This document shows positions 24,931 through 34,136 of a DNA stretch of 64,000 bases, in pieces (position 1 is the stretch's first letter; each line of letters starts with the position of its first letter). Both the position numbers and the translations under genes were made by a program. The DNA lies in contig NZ_LMEM01000012.1 in the NCBI RefSeq assembly GCF_001426345.1, forward strand, positions 243,196 through 307,195, given 5' to 3'. This DNA comes from Devosia sp. Root436 (GTDB lineage: Bacteria > Pseudomonadota > Alphaproteobacteria > Rhizobiales > Devosiaceae). The notes under the pieces were generated by a model. It was not told the origin of the DNA. It ran no database searches and saw only the letters and a program-made list of their open reading frames with translations.

Positions 24931-27387
24931 ATGAGCGACCGTATCGAAGCCCTTGCCGACCAGATGACCCTTGAGGAAAAGGTGTCGATCCTGTCCGGCG
25001 AAGATTTCTGGTCGGTTCCGGCGGTGGCGCGGCTAGGCATCGGCAAGCTGCGCGTCACCGACGGACCCAACGGCGCGCGCGGCGGCGGCTCGCTGATCGG
25101 CGGCGTCAAATCGGCCAGCTTCCCGGTCGGCATCGCGCTAGGCGCGACGTGGAATACCGAACTGGTCAGGGAAATCGGCGCGGCTTTGGCCGACGAGGTC
25201 AAGTCCAAGCAGGCCCATATGCTGCTGGCACCCACGGTCAACATCCAACGCTCAGTGACCAATGGGCGCAATTTCGAATGCTATTCAGAAGACCCGATCC
25301 TGTCGGGCGAGCTGGCCGTGGCCTATATCACCGGGCTCCAGGGCGAGGGCATCGGCGCCACGATCAAGCATTTCGTCGGCAATGAATCCGAGATCGAGCG
25401 CACCACCATGTCGAGCGAGATCGACGAGCGGGCCTTGCGCGAGATTTATCTCATTCCCTTCGAATGGGCGGTGAAGAAGGCCCAGACCTGGGGCGTCATG
25501 AGCTCGTACAACCGGCTCAACGGCACCTTTACCTCCGAGCACAACTGGCTGTTGACCGACGTGCTGCGCAAGGAGTGGGGCTATGACGGCATCGTCATGT
25601 CGGACTGGTTCGGCAGCCATTCGACAGCGGAGACGGTCAATGCCGGGCTCGACCTCGAAATGCCCGGGCCCCCACGTGATCGCGGGCAGAAGCTCATCGA
25701 GGCGGTACAATCCGGCGCGGTGAGCGAAGCCACCTTGCGCCAGCGCGCCATCGCCATGCTGCGGCTTATGCAGCGGGTCGGCTCGCTCGAGGACCACAGG
25801 GACTTCAAGGAAACGGCCGATGACCGGCCGGAGCATCGCGCCTTGATCCGCCGCGCCGGGTCAGAAGCCGCCGTATTGCTCAAGAACAATGGCGTTTTGC
25901 CGTTAAGGGGCGACGGCACCATTGCCGTCATCGGGCCGAATGCCAAGATCGCCCAGATCATGGGGGGCGGCAGCGCCCAGCTCAACGCGCATTACCGCGT
26001 CTCGCCCTGGGATGGACTGGTTGCGGCTGTGGGCGAGGACCGCTTGCGCTATGCGCCGGGCTGCACCAATCACCGCTTCGAGCCAGTTTTGCGCGGCAGC
26101 TTCAGGATAGAATATTTCGCCAACGAAAAGCTCAGCGGCGAGCCGGTGCAAACAGGCACGCAGGAGGATGCCCAGGCCTTCTGGATCGGCCATGTCGCCG
26201 AGGGCAAGGTCGATCCACTGCATTTTTCCGCCCGCCTTACCGGCAACTATGTGCCCGAGGTCAGCGGTACCCACCGCGTCGGCATCTATTCGGCCGGCTT
26301 CGCCAGGGTTTTCGTCGACGGCAAGCTGATTGCCGACGCCTGGACCAACTGGACCAAGGGCCGTACCTTCTTCGAGGAGGGCTGCGACGAAGTGGTGGGC
26401 ACTGTGGCGCTGGAAGCCGGCCGCGCCCATGAGGTGGTGATCGAATTTGCCACCAAGGATTTCGCCACGCTGGGCCTCGCCGCCTTTGCCGCCGGCATCG
26501 GCCTGCCGTTGGGCGGCGACGCCATTGCCGAAGCCGTGCGCGCGGCCCGCAATGCCGATACGGCGGTGGTCTTTATCGGCCGCAACGGCGAATGGGACAC
26601 CGAAGGCAGCGACCTGCCCTCGATCGACCTGCCCGGGCGGCAGAACGAGCTGGTTGCGGCCATCGCCAATGCCAATCCCAATACAATTGTCGTGATGCAG
26701 ACCGGCGGCCCGGTGGAAATGGAATGGATCGGTTCGGTCGCCGCGCTCATCCAGGCCTGGTATCCGGGCCAGGAGGCCGGCAATGCGATTGCCGATGTGC
26801 TCACCGGAGCCGCCGAACCCTCGGGCCGCCTGCCCCAGACCTTTCCGGTGCGCTGGGCCGATAACCCGGCCCATAGCCAGGACCACGAGGTCTATCCGGG
26901 CTTTGAGGGCAAGGTGCGCTACGATGAGGGCATCTTCGTCGGCTACCGCCACTATGACCGGCTGGGCATTACCCCATTGTTCCCGTTCGGCTTCGGGCTG
27001 GGCTATGCCAGTTTCCGCCTCTCCGATCTCAGCATCGACGATGCCGAATTCGAGACCGAGGGCAATGTGATGGTGGGCGTCACCGTGACCAACACATCCG
27101 ACCGTGAGGGCTCGGCCGTGGTGCAGCTCTACGTGTCTGATGACGCCTCATCCGACCCACGCCCGGCCAAGGAGCTCAAGGCATTCAGCAAGGTGCGGCT
27201 GGACGCCGGCGAAAGCCGGCGGGTCACGCTGGCCCTCGATGCCCGCGCCTTTGCCTTCTACCGGGTCAAGGCGAAACACTGGCTGGTAGAAGACGGCAGC
27301 TTCACCCTGCTTGCTGGCCTGTCCTCGACCGACCTGCCGCTGAGCGGCACGGTAACGCGCAACACGACGCTGATGCTCCCGGTTTAG
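24931..27387 (+). CDS. Beta-glucosidase, glycoside hydrolase family 3
   Basis: This is an 818-residue retaining beta-glucosidase. The N-terminal TIM barrel (about 1-290) holds LRVTDGPNGAR, the substrate-binding KHFVGNESE and the nucleophile Asp225 in YDGIVMSDWFG. An alpha/beta sandwich follows and is interrupted by a PA14 domain at about 390-530 (FRIEYFANEKLSGEP ... VFVDGKLIADAW). A C-terminal fibronectin-III-like domain ends the protein. There is no signal peptide, so it acts in the cytoplasm. Length and layout match the Agrobacterium Cbg1-type coniferin/cellobiose glucosidases. No transporter is adjacent. AAGGAGG precedes the ATG. Confidence 0.95.
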   Translation: MSDRIEALADQMTLEEKVSILSGEDFWSVPAVARLGIGKLRVTDGPNGARGGGSLIGGVKSASFPVGIALGATWNTELVREIGAALADEVKSKQAHMLLAPTVNIQRSVTNGRNFECYSEDPILSGELAVAYITGLQGEGIGATIKHFVGNESEIERTTMSSEIDERALREIYLIPFEWAVKKAQTWGVMSSYNRLNGTFTSEHNWLLTDVLRKEWGYDGIVMSDWFGSHSTAETVNAGLDLEMPGPPRDRGQKLIEAVQSGAVSEATLRQRAIAMLRLMQRVGSLEDHRDFKETADDRPEHRALIRRAGSEAAVLLKNNGVLPLRGDGTIAVIGPNAKIAQIMGGGSAQLNAHYRVSPWDGLVAAVGEDRLRYAPGCTNHRFEPVLRGSFRIEYFANEKLSGEPVQTGTQEDAQAFWIGHVAEGKVDPLHFSARLTGNYVPEVSGTHRVGIYSAGFARVFVDGKLIADAWTNWTKGRTFFEEGCDEVVGTVALEAGRAHEVVIEFATKDFATLGLAAFAAGIGLPLGGDAIAEAVRAARNADTAVVFIGRNGEWDTEGSDLPSIDLPGRQNELVAAIANANPNTIVVMQTGGPVEMEWIGSVAALIQAWYPGQEAGNAIADVLTGAAEPSGRLPQTFPVRWADNPAHSQDHEVYPGFEGKVRYDEGIFVGYRHYDRLGITPLFPFGFGLGYASFRLSDLSIDDAEFETEGNVMVGVTVTNTSDREGSAVVQLYVSDDASSDPRPAKELKAFSKVRLDAGESRRVTLALDARAFAFYRVKAKHWLVEDGSFTLLAGLSSTDLPLSGTVTRNTTLMLPV

Positions 27388-27517
27388 CTCTTTACCTCTC
27401 CACACGGAAGGGTAAGGCAGGTTCAAAAGCCTGTCAGCGTCGCTGCCGCGCATTGAGGTGCACCGCCCCCGCTGCTAAGAGAATGCCGCCTTTCCCGCCC
27501 ATCGGAGCCGTTTCCCC

Positions 27518-28669
27518 TTGCTGTTCGCCCGCCGCTTCGTCCTCGTCCTCATGCTGGCGCTGCTGAGCCTCGCGCCAGCCCGCGCCAATCCGATGCTGCT
27601 GGTGGATATGGACAGTTTCGACGTGCTCTACGCCCAGGAAGCCGGCCAGCCCTGGCATCCGGCCTCGCTGACCAAGCTGATGACGGCCTATGTCGCCTTC
27701 GAGCAGATCGCCCTGGGCAAGGTGACGCTCGAAACCCCGGTGGTGATTTCCAGGAAGGCCTTCAACCAGGCGCCGTCCAAATCGGGCCTCGCCATCGGCA
27801 GCGCCGTAACCCTGGAGGACGCGCTCTATCTCATGCTGGTCAAATCGGCCAATGACGTGGCCGTCGCCATTGCCGAAACGCTGGCCGGCGACGAGGCGGA
27901 TTATGTGGCGCTGATGAATGACGCCGCCGCGCGCATGGGGCTGACGGCGACTCACTATGCCAATGCCAATGGGTTGCACGATCCCGCACAGGTCACCTCG
28001 GCGCGCGATCTGGCCGTGCTTTCGCTCTATATTCGCCAGAGCTTCCCACAATACCTGCCCATCTTCGGCACCGGCACGGTGATGCTCAACGGCAAGAAGC
28101 TGGAATCGGAAAACAAGCTGCTCGAAACTTTTGCCGGCACCACCGGCATGAAGACCGGCTTCATCTGCGCCTCGGGCCTCAATATGGTGGCGACAGTGGA
28201 CCGCAATGGCCGCCACCTGCTCGCCGTGCTCCTGGGCGGCGCCTCGGCGCGCGACCGCAACGAGCGCACCGCCGAACTGATCCTGCGCGGCCTCTCCGGC
28301 GCGGCCACGCCCACCGGCCAGACCGTGCTGACGCTGGGCAACAATCCCGGCGCATTGCCGGTCGACATGCGGTCGCAAATCTGCGGCAAGGACGCCAAGG
28401 CCTATACGGCGGCCCAGGAAGCGGCCTTTCCCATGGGACTCAAGGGCCAGCCGAGCTTCCTCACCGATACGGTGCTGGCGGCATCCTATGTGGCGACCGA
28501 CCTTGGTCGTATCGCCGTGGGCGTGAACCTGCCGCGTCCGCGCCCCGTGCATGTGCCGGTTTTCACCGCGCCGACCGAAGAAGCCGCGCTCAGCGGCGAC
28601 CTGCGCCCCGGCCTGCCGGTGGCGAGCGATGGCGCCGTGCCGTATCCGCGGCCGCGCCCCAGCTTCTAA
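27518..28669 (+). CDS. D-alanyl-D-alanine carboxypeptidase (PBP5/6 type)
   Basis: This penicillin-binding protein trims the terminal D-Ala of peptidoglycan pentapeptides. The 383-residue precursor has a signal peptide of about 23 residues (ending ARA-NPM). The catalytic motifs are Ser50-Leu-Thr-Lys53, Ser110-Ala-Asn112 and Lys212-Thr-Gly214. The start is a TTG preceded by GGAG. The region after about residue 280 is poorly conserved and lacks an obvious membrane-anchoring amphipathic helix. It stands alone between the glucosidase and the outer-membrane barrel. Confidence 0.94.
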   Translation: MLFARRFVLVLMLALLSLAPARANPMLLVDMDSFDVLYAQEAGQPWHPASLTKLMTAYVAFEQIALGKVTLETPVVISRKAFNQAPSKSGLAIGSAVTLEDALYLMLVKSANDVAVAIAETLAGDEADYVALMNDAAARMGLTATHYANANGLHDPAQVTSARDLAVLSLYIRQSFPQYLPIFGTGTVMLNGKKLESENKLLETFAGTTGMKTGFICASGLNMVATVDRNGRHLLAVLLGGASARDRNERTAELILRGLSGAATPTGQTVLTLGNNPGALPVDMRSQICGKDAKAYTAAQEAAFPMGLKGQPSFLTDTVLAASYVATDLGRIAVGVNLPRPRPVHVPVFTAPTEEAALSGDLRPGLPVASDGAVPYPRPRPSF

Positions 28670-28815
28670 GCACCCACCATTCATACGCCTCACGCAGAGG
28701 TGACGGCGAGCCATGGCGATACCGCATGGCGTTAACCTTGTTCCTTACCGGGGTGTTAATTTCTTCGGTCGCATTTTGCCGAAAACCTTCATCCCTATTG
28801 CAGACGAGGACATCC

Positions 28816-29487
28816 ATGAAGCGCATCGGCATCATGCTTTCCGCGATCCTTTCGCTGACATCAGCCGCCCAGGCCGCCGATCTCGGCTGGAACAGCGGCG
28901 CCAGCCCCATGTATTCGCCCACCCCCGCTTCGGGCTGGTCGGGCTTTTATGCCGGCGTCAGCGGCGGCTATGGCTGGGGCACCCAGACCGTGACGCCCGC
29001 CCCCGGCGCACAGGCGACCAACAACACTGGCGGCTGGAGCCTCGGCGGCCAGGCCGGGTACAATATGGACATGGGCGGGTTCATCCTGGGCGCCGAAGGC
29101 GACCTGCAATGGACCAATGTCAACTTTTCCGAAGCCGTTCCGGGCGGCACCTTCAAGACCGGCATCGACTTCTACGGCACCCTGCGCGGCCGCGCCGGCA
29201 TGAGCTTTGGCCAGGTCATGCCCTATGTGACCGGTGGCATTGCGGCGGGACGCGGCTCGGCCAGCTACGATAATGGCGTCGTCACCTCGCAATCGGCCAC
29301 CCATATGGGCTGGACCGCCGGCGTGGGCCTCGAAGCCCAGGCCACTTCGAACATCTCGATCAAGGCCGAATATCTCTATGTCGACCTGGGCACCCAGACC
29401 TATAGCGGCCTGCCCGCCCCCATCGGCAATATCGACGCCTCGCAGCGCTTCAGCGTGGTACGCGCCGGGCTGAACTACAAGTTCTAG
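28816..29487 (+). CDS. Outer-membrane beta-barrel protein (Omp25/RopB-like)
   Basis: This is a 223-residue barrel of the Omp25/Omp31 family. The signal peptide ends at AAQA-ADL (about residue 20). SGWSGFYAGVSGGYGWG begins the barrel, repeated glycine-aromatic strands follow, and the C-terminus RFSVVRAGLNYKF ends in Phe as barrel proteins do. GAGGA precedes the ATG at 28816. Its stop codon shares the four bases CTAG with the convergent MAPEG gene. Likely roles are envelope stability and porin-like function. Confidence 0.92.
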   Translation: MKRIGIMLSAILSLTSAAQAADLGWNSGASPMYSPTPASGWSGFYAGVSGGYGWGTQTVTPAPGAQATNNTGGWSLGGQAGYNMDMGGFILGAEGDLQWTNVNFSEAVPGGTFKTGIDFYGTLRGRAGMSFGQVMPYVTGGIAAGRGSASYDNGVVTSQSATHMGWTAGVGLEAQATSNISIKAEYLYVDLGTQTYSGLPAPIGNIDASQRFSVVRAGLNYKF

Positions 29488-29900
29488 GCGGTAACGGCGG
29501 CCCAGGCCGTCGCCAGAATGAGCACCAGGGTCACCAGCGCGGACGACACATAGAGCACCGTCCGCAACTTGCCGCCCCTGGCCGCCTCGCCGCCGCGCAG
29601 ATAGACGGAGAGATGGATGAACCGAAGCGCCAGGTGCAGCCAGACCAGCGCGGCGAGCAACATGGGCTCCACCCCGAGCAGCATGGCCAGCACCGTGGGT
29701 ATGGCGAACGGCGTCAACGCCTCGACCGAGTTCATGTGGACCCGGTCGATGCGATAAAGCCTGTTGTCGTCACGCGCATCGAGCACCGGGCCCGCCAATG
29801 CGCCGGCCGCCCCCTTCGAGCGACCTGAATAGACCGCCAGGACCAGCGAGACGAGGCAAAGCACCAAGAGGCCCACGGTGCTCAAGACGTATTTTTCCAT
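29484..29900 (-). CDS. MAPEG-family membrane protein
   Basis: This is a 138-residue, four-helix membrane protein of the MAPEG type (related to microsomal glutathione transferase). The start at 29900 is MEKYVLSTVGLLVL. RIDRVHMNSVEALTPFAIPTVLAMLLG and the C-terminal RTVLYVSSALVTLVLILAT match the family. Enzyme activity is unproven in most bacterial members. It overlaps the barrel gene tail to tail by four bases. Confidence 0.85.
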   Translation of the reverse strand: MEKYVLSTVGLLVLCLVSLVLAVYSGRSKGAAGALAGPVLDARDDNRLYRIDRVHMNSVEALTPFAIPTVLAMLLGVEPMLLAALVWLHLALRFIHLSVYLRGGEAARGGKLRTVLYVSSALVTLVLILATAWAAVTA

Positions 29901-30057
29901 TTTCTGCTCCGGGCGCAGTCGATCAAGCCGGCAAGGTCTGCCCAAAAAGCCGGGTTGGCAAGCCGGGTTGCGCCCCTCCTGCCCGCATATTTCGATGCAG
30001 ACCCGGACGGTTTGCGCTAGCTTGGCCCGAGGCCAAGGTAGTGGAGGATTTCCCGGC

Positions 30058-30882
30058 ATGACGACTGGCGCGATACGCACTGGAACGGCCGGCTGGGTGT
30101 TCGAGCCCTGGCGCGGCACCTTCTTTCCCGCCGGCCTCGTGCAGAAAAAGGAGCTGGCCTATGCCAGCTCGCGCCTCGGCAGCATCGAGATCAACGCCAC
30201 CTTCCGCGCCAACCAGAAGCCCGAGAGCTTCGCCAAATGGGCCGGCGAGGCGCGCGAGGGCTTCGTGTTCTCGATCAAGGGCCCGCAACTGGTCACCCAC
30301 ATCAAGCGGCTCAAGAACTGCGAACAGGAACTGGCCAATTTCTTCGCCTCGGGGCCCCTGGCTCTGAGCGCCAAGCTCGGACCCTTCGTCTGGCAGCTGC
30401 CGCCCAATGTCAGCTATGACAGGGACGTGCTGGCAGCCTTCCTCAGGCTGCTGCCACGGAACACGGCGGATTATGCCGCCTTGGCCGGCAAGGCCGATGG
30501 GCGGCTCAAATCCACGCCATTCCTTGCCACTGATGGGGTCGGTCCCATCCGGCATGCCATCGAGATGCGCAATGCCAGCTTCGACCTGCCGGAGGTCAAT
30601 GGACTGCTGGCCGGGCATAATGTGGCCCGCGTCATTGCCGATACGGCCGAAAATCCGTCACGCGAGCTGACCGCCGATTTCGCCTATTGCCGGTTGCAGG
30701 GGCCGCCCCGCGGCGATGGCTACCAGGCGTCCGACATCGCCGACTGGGCCGGGACGGTCAAAGCCTGGGCCGCGGATGGCAAGGACGTGTTTGCCTATTT
30801 CGTCCATGAGGACAAGCTGCACGCCCCGGCCAATGCCATCGCCCTGCGCCAGGCCGCCGGCATCGGCCTGCCCGGCGACTGA
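30058..30882 (+). CDS. DUF72 (YecE-like) protein
   Basis: This is a 274-residue TIM-barrel protein of the DUF72/YecE family. It shows IRTGTAGWVFEPWRGTFFPAGLVQKKELAYAS, INATFRANQKPESFAKWA and FSIKGPQLVTHIKRL, all typical. GGAGG at 30043-30047 precedes the ATG. The biochemical function is unknown; a nuclease or metal-linked role has been guessed. The gene is single. Confidence 0.9.
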   Translation: MTTGAIRTGTAGWVFEPWRGTFFPAGLVQKKELAYASSRLGSIEINATFRANQKPESFAKWAGEAREGFVFSIKGPQLVTHIKRLKNCEQELANFFASGPLALSAKLGPFVWQLPPNVSYDRDVLAAFLRLLPRNTADYAALAGKADGRLKSTPFLATDGVGPIRHAIEMRNASFDLPEVNGLLAGHNVARVIADTAENPSRELTADFAYCRLQGPPRGDGYQASDIADWAGTVKAWAADGKDVFAYFVHEDKLHAPANAIALRQAAGIGLPGD

Positions 30883-30966
30883 TCACAAGCCCGTTTGCTC
30901 TCTGGAATCGGCCGCAATGGCGGTCTATGCCAGCCCCTGTTTCAGCGTCATCCAAGAGTTCCCAGC

Positions 30967-31473
30967 ATGGCCGCATCCATCCTCCACCCGCTCGACAAGA
31001 AATCGGCCGGCCTCGCCTTCCTGATCGGGCTGGCGGCGATCCTGGGGGCACTGGGCTCGCAGGTCGTCGGCGGGCTGGTGCCCTGCGAGCTCTGCCTCGA
31101 ACAGCGCATGGCCTATTACTGGGGCCTGCCGATCCTGCTGGCGGTGCTGGTCACCTGGAACCGCCTGCCGCTCGCGGTATGGTACATCGCCATGGCCATT
31201 GTCACTGCCATCTTCGTCTGGGGCGCCTATATGGGTGCCTATCATGCCGGCGTCGAATGGGGCTTCTGGCCGGGGCCGACGGCCTGCACCGGGGTCGGCG
31301 AGATGATGGATTTCGACGCGCTGAGCAACCTGACCCCGGTCATCGGCTGCGACGTGGTGCAGTTCCGCTTCCTCGGCATCTCGCTGGCGGGCTACAACGC
31401 GCTGGTCTCGGTGGCCATCGTGGCGCTGCTGGGCATTTCCATCGCCGCGCAGATGCGGCGCAAGCGGGGCTGA
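30967..31473 (+). CDS. dsbB: Disulfide bond formation protein B-like (DsbB)
   Basis: DsbB reoxidises DsbA using quinones. The 168-residue, four-helix protein has the Cys40-Glu-Leu-Cys43 pair in PCELCLEQR, matching the quinone-side CxxC. A second pair, Cys107 (GPTACTG) and Cys128 (VIGCDVV), would contact DsbA. The ATG at 30967 is chosen for a short N-terminus. DsbA is not in the window, but a TlpA-like thioredoxin is at 39685. Confidence 0.93.
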   Translation: MAASILHPLDKKSAGLAFLIGLAAILGALGSQVVGGLVPCELCLEQRMAYYWGLPILLAVLVTWNRLPLAVWYIAMAIVTAIFVWGAYMGAYHAGVEWGFWPGPTACTGVGEMMDFDALSNLTPVIGCDVVQFRFLGISLAGYNALVSVAIVALLGISIAAQMRRKRG

Positions 31474-31516
31474 ACGGGAATCAGCAGCCTAGAACTGGAC
31501 AGCTCTATCAGTCCCA

Positions 31517-31809
31517 CTAGCTGTCCAGAATTCGGCGATGATCCATAGCATCGTTCAGAATGTGAACCACGACGACGTCCTCGGCGCTGTTGACCTGATA
31601 GTAGATCGAGTAGCCCTTGTACGGAAATCGCCGCAAGCGCTGCCCATAGTCAGCGACAATGGGTTGGCGAAGCGGCCGAACCACGAGGGCGTGACAATTG
31701 GCCACCAGCTCTTGAACGAACGACACCGCGCGAAGCGGACTATCGGCAGCGATATAGCCGGCAATCGCTTCAGATCCGCGTCCGCTTCCGCAGCAATCGT
31801 GACAGTCAT
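31517..31809 (-). pseudogene. parE: ParE-type toxin gene with a frameshift
   Basis: ParE toxins of the RelE/ParE superfamily poison DNA gyrase. Two frames are needed to read this one. It starts at 31809 as MTVTIAAEADADL and continues in another frame as EAIAGYIAADSPLRAVSFVQ to the end RFPYKGYSIYYQVNSAEDVVVVHILNDAMDHRRILDS, which matches the family well. Adding one G between 31770 and 31771 would restore DLEAIAGYI, so a single-base deletion is the simplest explanation. The start overlaps parD by ATGA, so the operon layout is intact. A sequencing error cannot be excluded. Confidence 0.8.
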
Positions 31810-32060
31810 GATGACTGCTCGTCCGCCATTCTCTGGTATTTCGCAATCAGACGATCAGCTACTTCATCGAGCGGCTTGACGCGCCCTTCCTCTATATCCT
31901 TCATCCCCCGTTCCAGCGCCGCCCTTAGCCGCGCCTCGCGCTCCTGTACTAGCCTGACGCCTTCGCGCAGGACCTCGCTCTTGGAGTTGTAGCGGCCATT
32001 TTCGACCAGGTCGGTCACGACTTTTTCGAGGGTGTCACCCAATTCCGCACTAATCGCCAT
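31806..32060 (-). CDS. parD: ParD-type antitoxin
   Basis: This is an 84-residue ribbon-helix-helix antitoxin of the ParD/CC2985 type. MAISAELGDTLEKVVTDLVENGRYNSKSEVLREGVRLVQERE is the DNA-binding half, and the acidic C-terminal tail binds the toxin. The start at 32060 is chosen as the family start; the longer frame adds nine unlikely residues. It precedes parE with an ATGA overlap. With the toxin frameshifted, the antitoxin may persist as a remnant or still repress in trans. Confidence 0.9.
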   Translation of the reverse strand: MAISAELGDTLEKVVTDLVENGRYNSKSEVLREGVRLVQEREARLRAALERGMKDIEEGRVKPLDEVADRLIAKYQRMADEQSS

Positions 32061-32125
32061 GGCTCTTCTCCGCTTGGGGCAAACCAATAATAGTTATTGG
32101 CCATGTCCCGCGCAAGAGACCGGCC

Positions 32126-32683
32126 CTACGGCTCCAGTTCGATATCCCAGTAGAGATAGTCCAGCCAGCTCTGGTGCAGGTGGTTGGGCGGGAAGGCGCG
32201 GCCATTGTTGTGCAGGTCATGCACCGTGGGGTGATAAGGCTTCTGGTGCGGGAACATGCGGATTTCGCTGGGCAGGCGGTTGGCCTTGCGCAGGTTGCAC
32301 GGCGCGCAGGCGGCCACGACATTTTCCCAGGTGGTCTGGCCACCCTTGGAACGGGGAATGACGTGATCGAAGGTCAGATCGTCCTTGCTGCCGCAATACT
32401 GGCACTGGAAGCGATCACGCAGGAACACGTTGAAGCGGGTGAAGGCCGGGTGGCGCGCCGGCTTCACATAGTCCCGCAGCGACACCACGCTGGGCAATTG
32501 CATCTCGAAGCTGGGGGAGTGGATGACCGTGTCGTAATGCGACACGATATTCACCCGATCCAGGCACACTGCCTTGATGGCGTCCTGCCACGACCATAGC
32601 GAAAGCGGGTAGTAGCTGAGAGGCCGGAAATCGGCATTCAGCACCAATGCGGGACAGGCCTCAGGCGACACGTGGATCGTCAC
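32126..32683 (-). CDS. HNH endonuclease
   Basis: This is a 185-residue HNH nuclease-fold protein. The core is FLRDRFQCQYCG...LTFDHVIPRSKGG...TWENVVAACAPCNLRKANR, with two CxxC zinc pairs and the His of FDHV as catalytic candidate. The N-terminal VLNADFRPLSYYPLSLWSWQDAIKAV is shared by a conserved bacterial HNH group found in nearly all alphaproteobacteria, from memory. It is not obviously part of a restriction or phage system here. Its cellular role is unknown. Confidence 0.92.
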   Translation of the reverse strand: MTIHVSPEACPALVLNADFRPLSYYPLSLWSWQDAIKAVCLDRVNIVSHYDTVIHSPSFEMQLPSVVSLRDYVKPARHPAFTRFNVFLRDRFQCQYCGSKDDLTFDHVIPRSKGGQTTWENVVAACAPCNLRKANRLPSEIRMFPHQKPYHPTVHDLHNNGRAFPPNHLHQSWLDYLYWDIELEP

Positions 32684-32756
32684 TTGAGTCTCCCGGAGCG
32701 GGAATCGAGTAAGTCCATAGCTCCCTTATACTAAGCCCTTTGTGTCAGGGCTGTGA

Positions 32757-32800
32757 AGCGGGGAGCATAGCGTTTTCTGGAAAAGTGGTGGCTCGCGTCA
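32757..32800. repeat. Degenerate half-copy of a family C repeat
   Basis: GGAGCATAGCGTTTTCTGGAAAAGTGG in this stretch resembles the left half of the family C element at 39584 (GAGCATGTCTCCCGAAAGTGG). The right half is absent or decayed. It lies in the 124-base gap between the HNH and esterase genes. Confidence 0.45.
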
Positions 32801-32807
32801 TCGACGC

Positions 32808-33467
32808 CTATTTCGCGGCAATTCTCTGGATGAAGGCGGTGGCGAAAGCCAGCCCATCCGGGGCGATGCCATGGCCGACACCCTCGCTCACATGATAGGC
32901 GACATCATAACCCGCCAGCCGCAGGGCCACCTCGGCGTCGGCGCTGTGCTCGAGATCGACCACCGCGTCCCTGTCGCCATGCACCAGGCAGACCGGACTT
33001 TTGGCCAGCGGCCGGCTGCCGAAACCCTCGGGCGGCACGAAGGCCCCGGAAAAGGCGATGATGCCCATCAGCGGCTTTTCCAGCGACAGCCCGGTATGCA
33101 GCGCCATCATGGCGCCCTGGCTGAAACCGACGAGGATGGTGTTTTCCGGCCCGATGCCGCTCTGGCTCCACAGGTCATCTAGAAACTCCATCAGCACCGG
33201 ACGGGCACTGGCCACGCCCTCCTGGCGCCGGGCCAGCCGGTCGCCCTCCATGCTGACATCGAACCACTGGAAGCCGAAGGCCAGTTGCCGGCACGGTTCG
33301 GGCGCATTGGGCGAGATGAACACGGCGTCGGGCAAAACGCCCTGCCATTGCGGCGCCAGCCCGATCAGGTCATTGCCATCGCTGCCATAGCCATGCAGCA
33401 GCACCACGGCCTGTTTGGGCAGGCCGCCCGAGGCCGGCGGCAACATGGGGCCGGAGAGCTTGGTCAC
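32808..33467 (-). CDS. Alpha/beta-hydrolase carboxylesterase (phospholipase/carboxylesterase family)
   Basis: This is a 219-residue serine esterase of the Est/YpfH type. LLHGYGSDGNDLIGLA forms the oxyanion region. The nucleophile Ser116 lies in VGFSQGAMMAL. The acid is in HGDRDAVVDLEHS and the His in GVGHGIAPDG. The protein has no signal. Its ATG overlaps the stop of the upstream DNA glycosylase gene, so the two are co-translated, although no functional link is evident. Confidence 0.92.
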   Translation of the reverse strand: MTKLSGPMLPPASGGLPKQAVVLLHGYGSDGNDLIGLAPQWQGVLPDAVFISPNAPEPCRQLAFGFQWFDVSMEGDRLARRQEGVASARPVLMEFLDDLWSQSGIGPENTILVGFSQGAMMALHTGLSLEKPLMGIIAFSGAFVPPEGFGSRPLAKSPVCLVHGDRDAVVDLEHSADAEVALRLAGYDVAYHVSEGVGHGIAPDGLAFATAFIQRIAAK

Positions 33468-34123
33468 AGAAGAATTCCTTCCCGGTCGCGCATGACCGCA
33501 AAATAGCGCCAGAACAGCAAAGCGGCGGCGGAACGGTGCGGCGTCCAGCCGACGGCAATGCCGATCATGTCCTTGATGGTGGGACGGGCGTCAAGCCCGA
33601 GCCCATGCTGCACCGCCTTGAGCAGAGCCAGGTCGCCGGCGGGAAACACATCGGGATGACCGGCGCAGAACATGAGATAGACCTCTGCCGTCCATGGCCC
33701 GATGCCCTTATGGGCGGCGAGATAGCGCACGGCCGCCTCGGCCGGCAGGGTTTCGAGATGATCGAAATCGAGCGTCCCGGCCACCATAGCCTCGGCAATG
33801 GCGCGCACGGTGCGGAACTTGCCGCCGGAAAAACCGGCGCCCCGCACCGCCTCTTCGGTGAGCGACAGATAGGTCACCGGGTCGAGCGCGCCGGGCAGGC
33901 TTGCGAACCGCCCCCAGATGGCATTGGCGCTGGCGACCGACACCTGCTGGCCGCAGATCACCTTGACCATGCCGGCAAAGCCGCGCTGGGCGACGCGTGG
34001 CTGCACATCGCCGGCAAAATCGCGCACCGCGGCCAACCGGGGATCGATTGCCACCAGCGCCTCGATATGACCGGCAATAGCAGCGACGCTGTCAAGCCGC
34101 GGTGACGACAGCAACTCGCTCAT
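33464..34123 (-). CDS. DNA-3-methyladenine glycosylase II (AlkA-like)
   Basis: This is a 219-residue HhH-GPD DNA glycosylase that should remove alkylated bases. HKGIGPWTAEVYLMFCAGHPDVFPAGDLAL contains the helix-hairpin-helix and the catalytic Asp164. CGQQVSVASANAIWGR is the family's conserved helix. It lacks the N-terminal AlkA_N domain of E. coli AlkA and so resembles the short Mag/AlkA form. The start at 34123 is chosen as MSELLSSPRL. It is divergent from gluQRS by 13 bases and coupled to the esterase downstream. Confidence 0.92.
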   Translation of the reverse strand: MSELLSSPRLDSVAAIAGHIEALVAIDPRLAAVRDFAGDVQPRVAQRGFAGMVKVICGQQVSVASANAIWGRFASLPGALDPVTYLSLTEEAVRGAGFSGGKFRTVRAIAEAMVAGTLDFDHLETLPAEAAVRYLAAHKGIGPWTAEVYLMFCAGHPDVFPAGDLALLKAVQHGLGLDARPTIKDMIGIAVGWTPHRSAAALLFWRYFAVMRDREGILL

Positions 34124-34136
34124 GTAGAAACGCCCC

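Noticed and set aside
28728-28760. A CtrA-like site (TTAACC...TTAA) before the Omp25-like gene
   Set aside because: The half-sites do not keep the TTAA-N7-TTAA spacing, so CtrA control cannot be supported from sequence.
31517-31809. Programmed frameshifting in parE
   Set aside because: There is no slippery heptamer or strong downstream structure at 31770; a one-base deletion is simpler.
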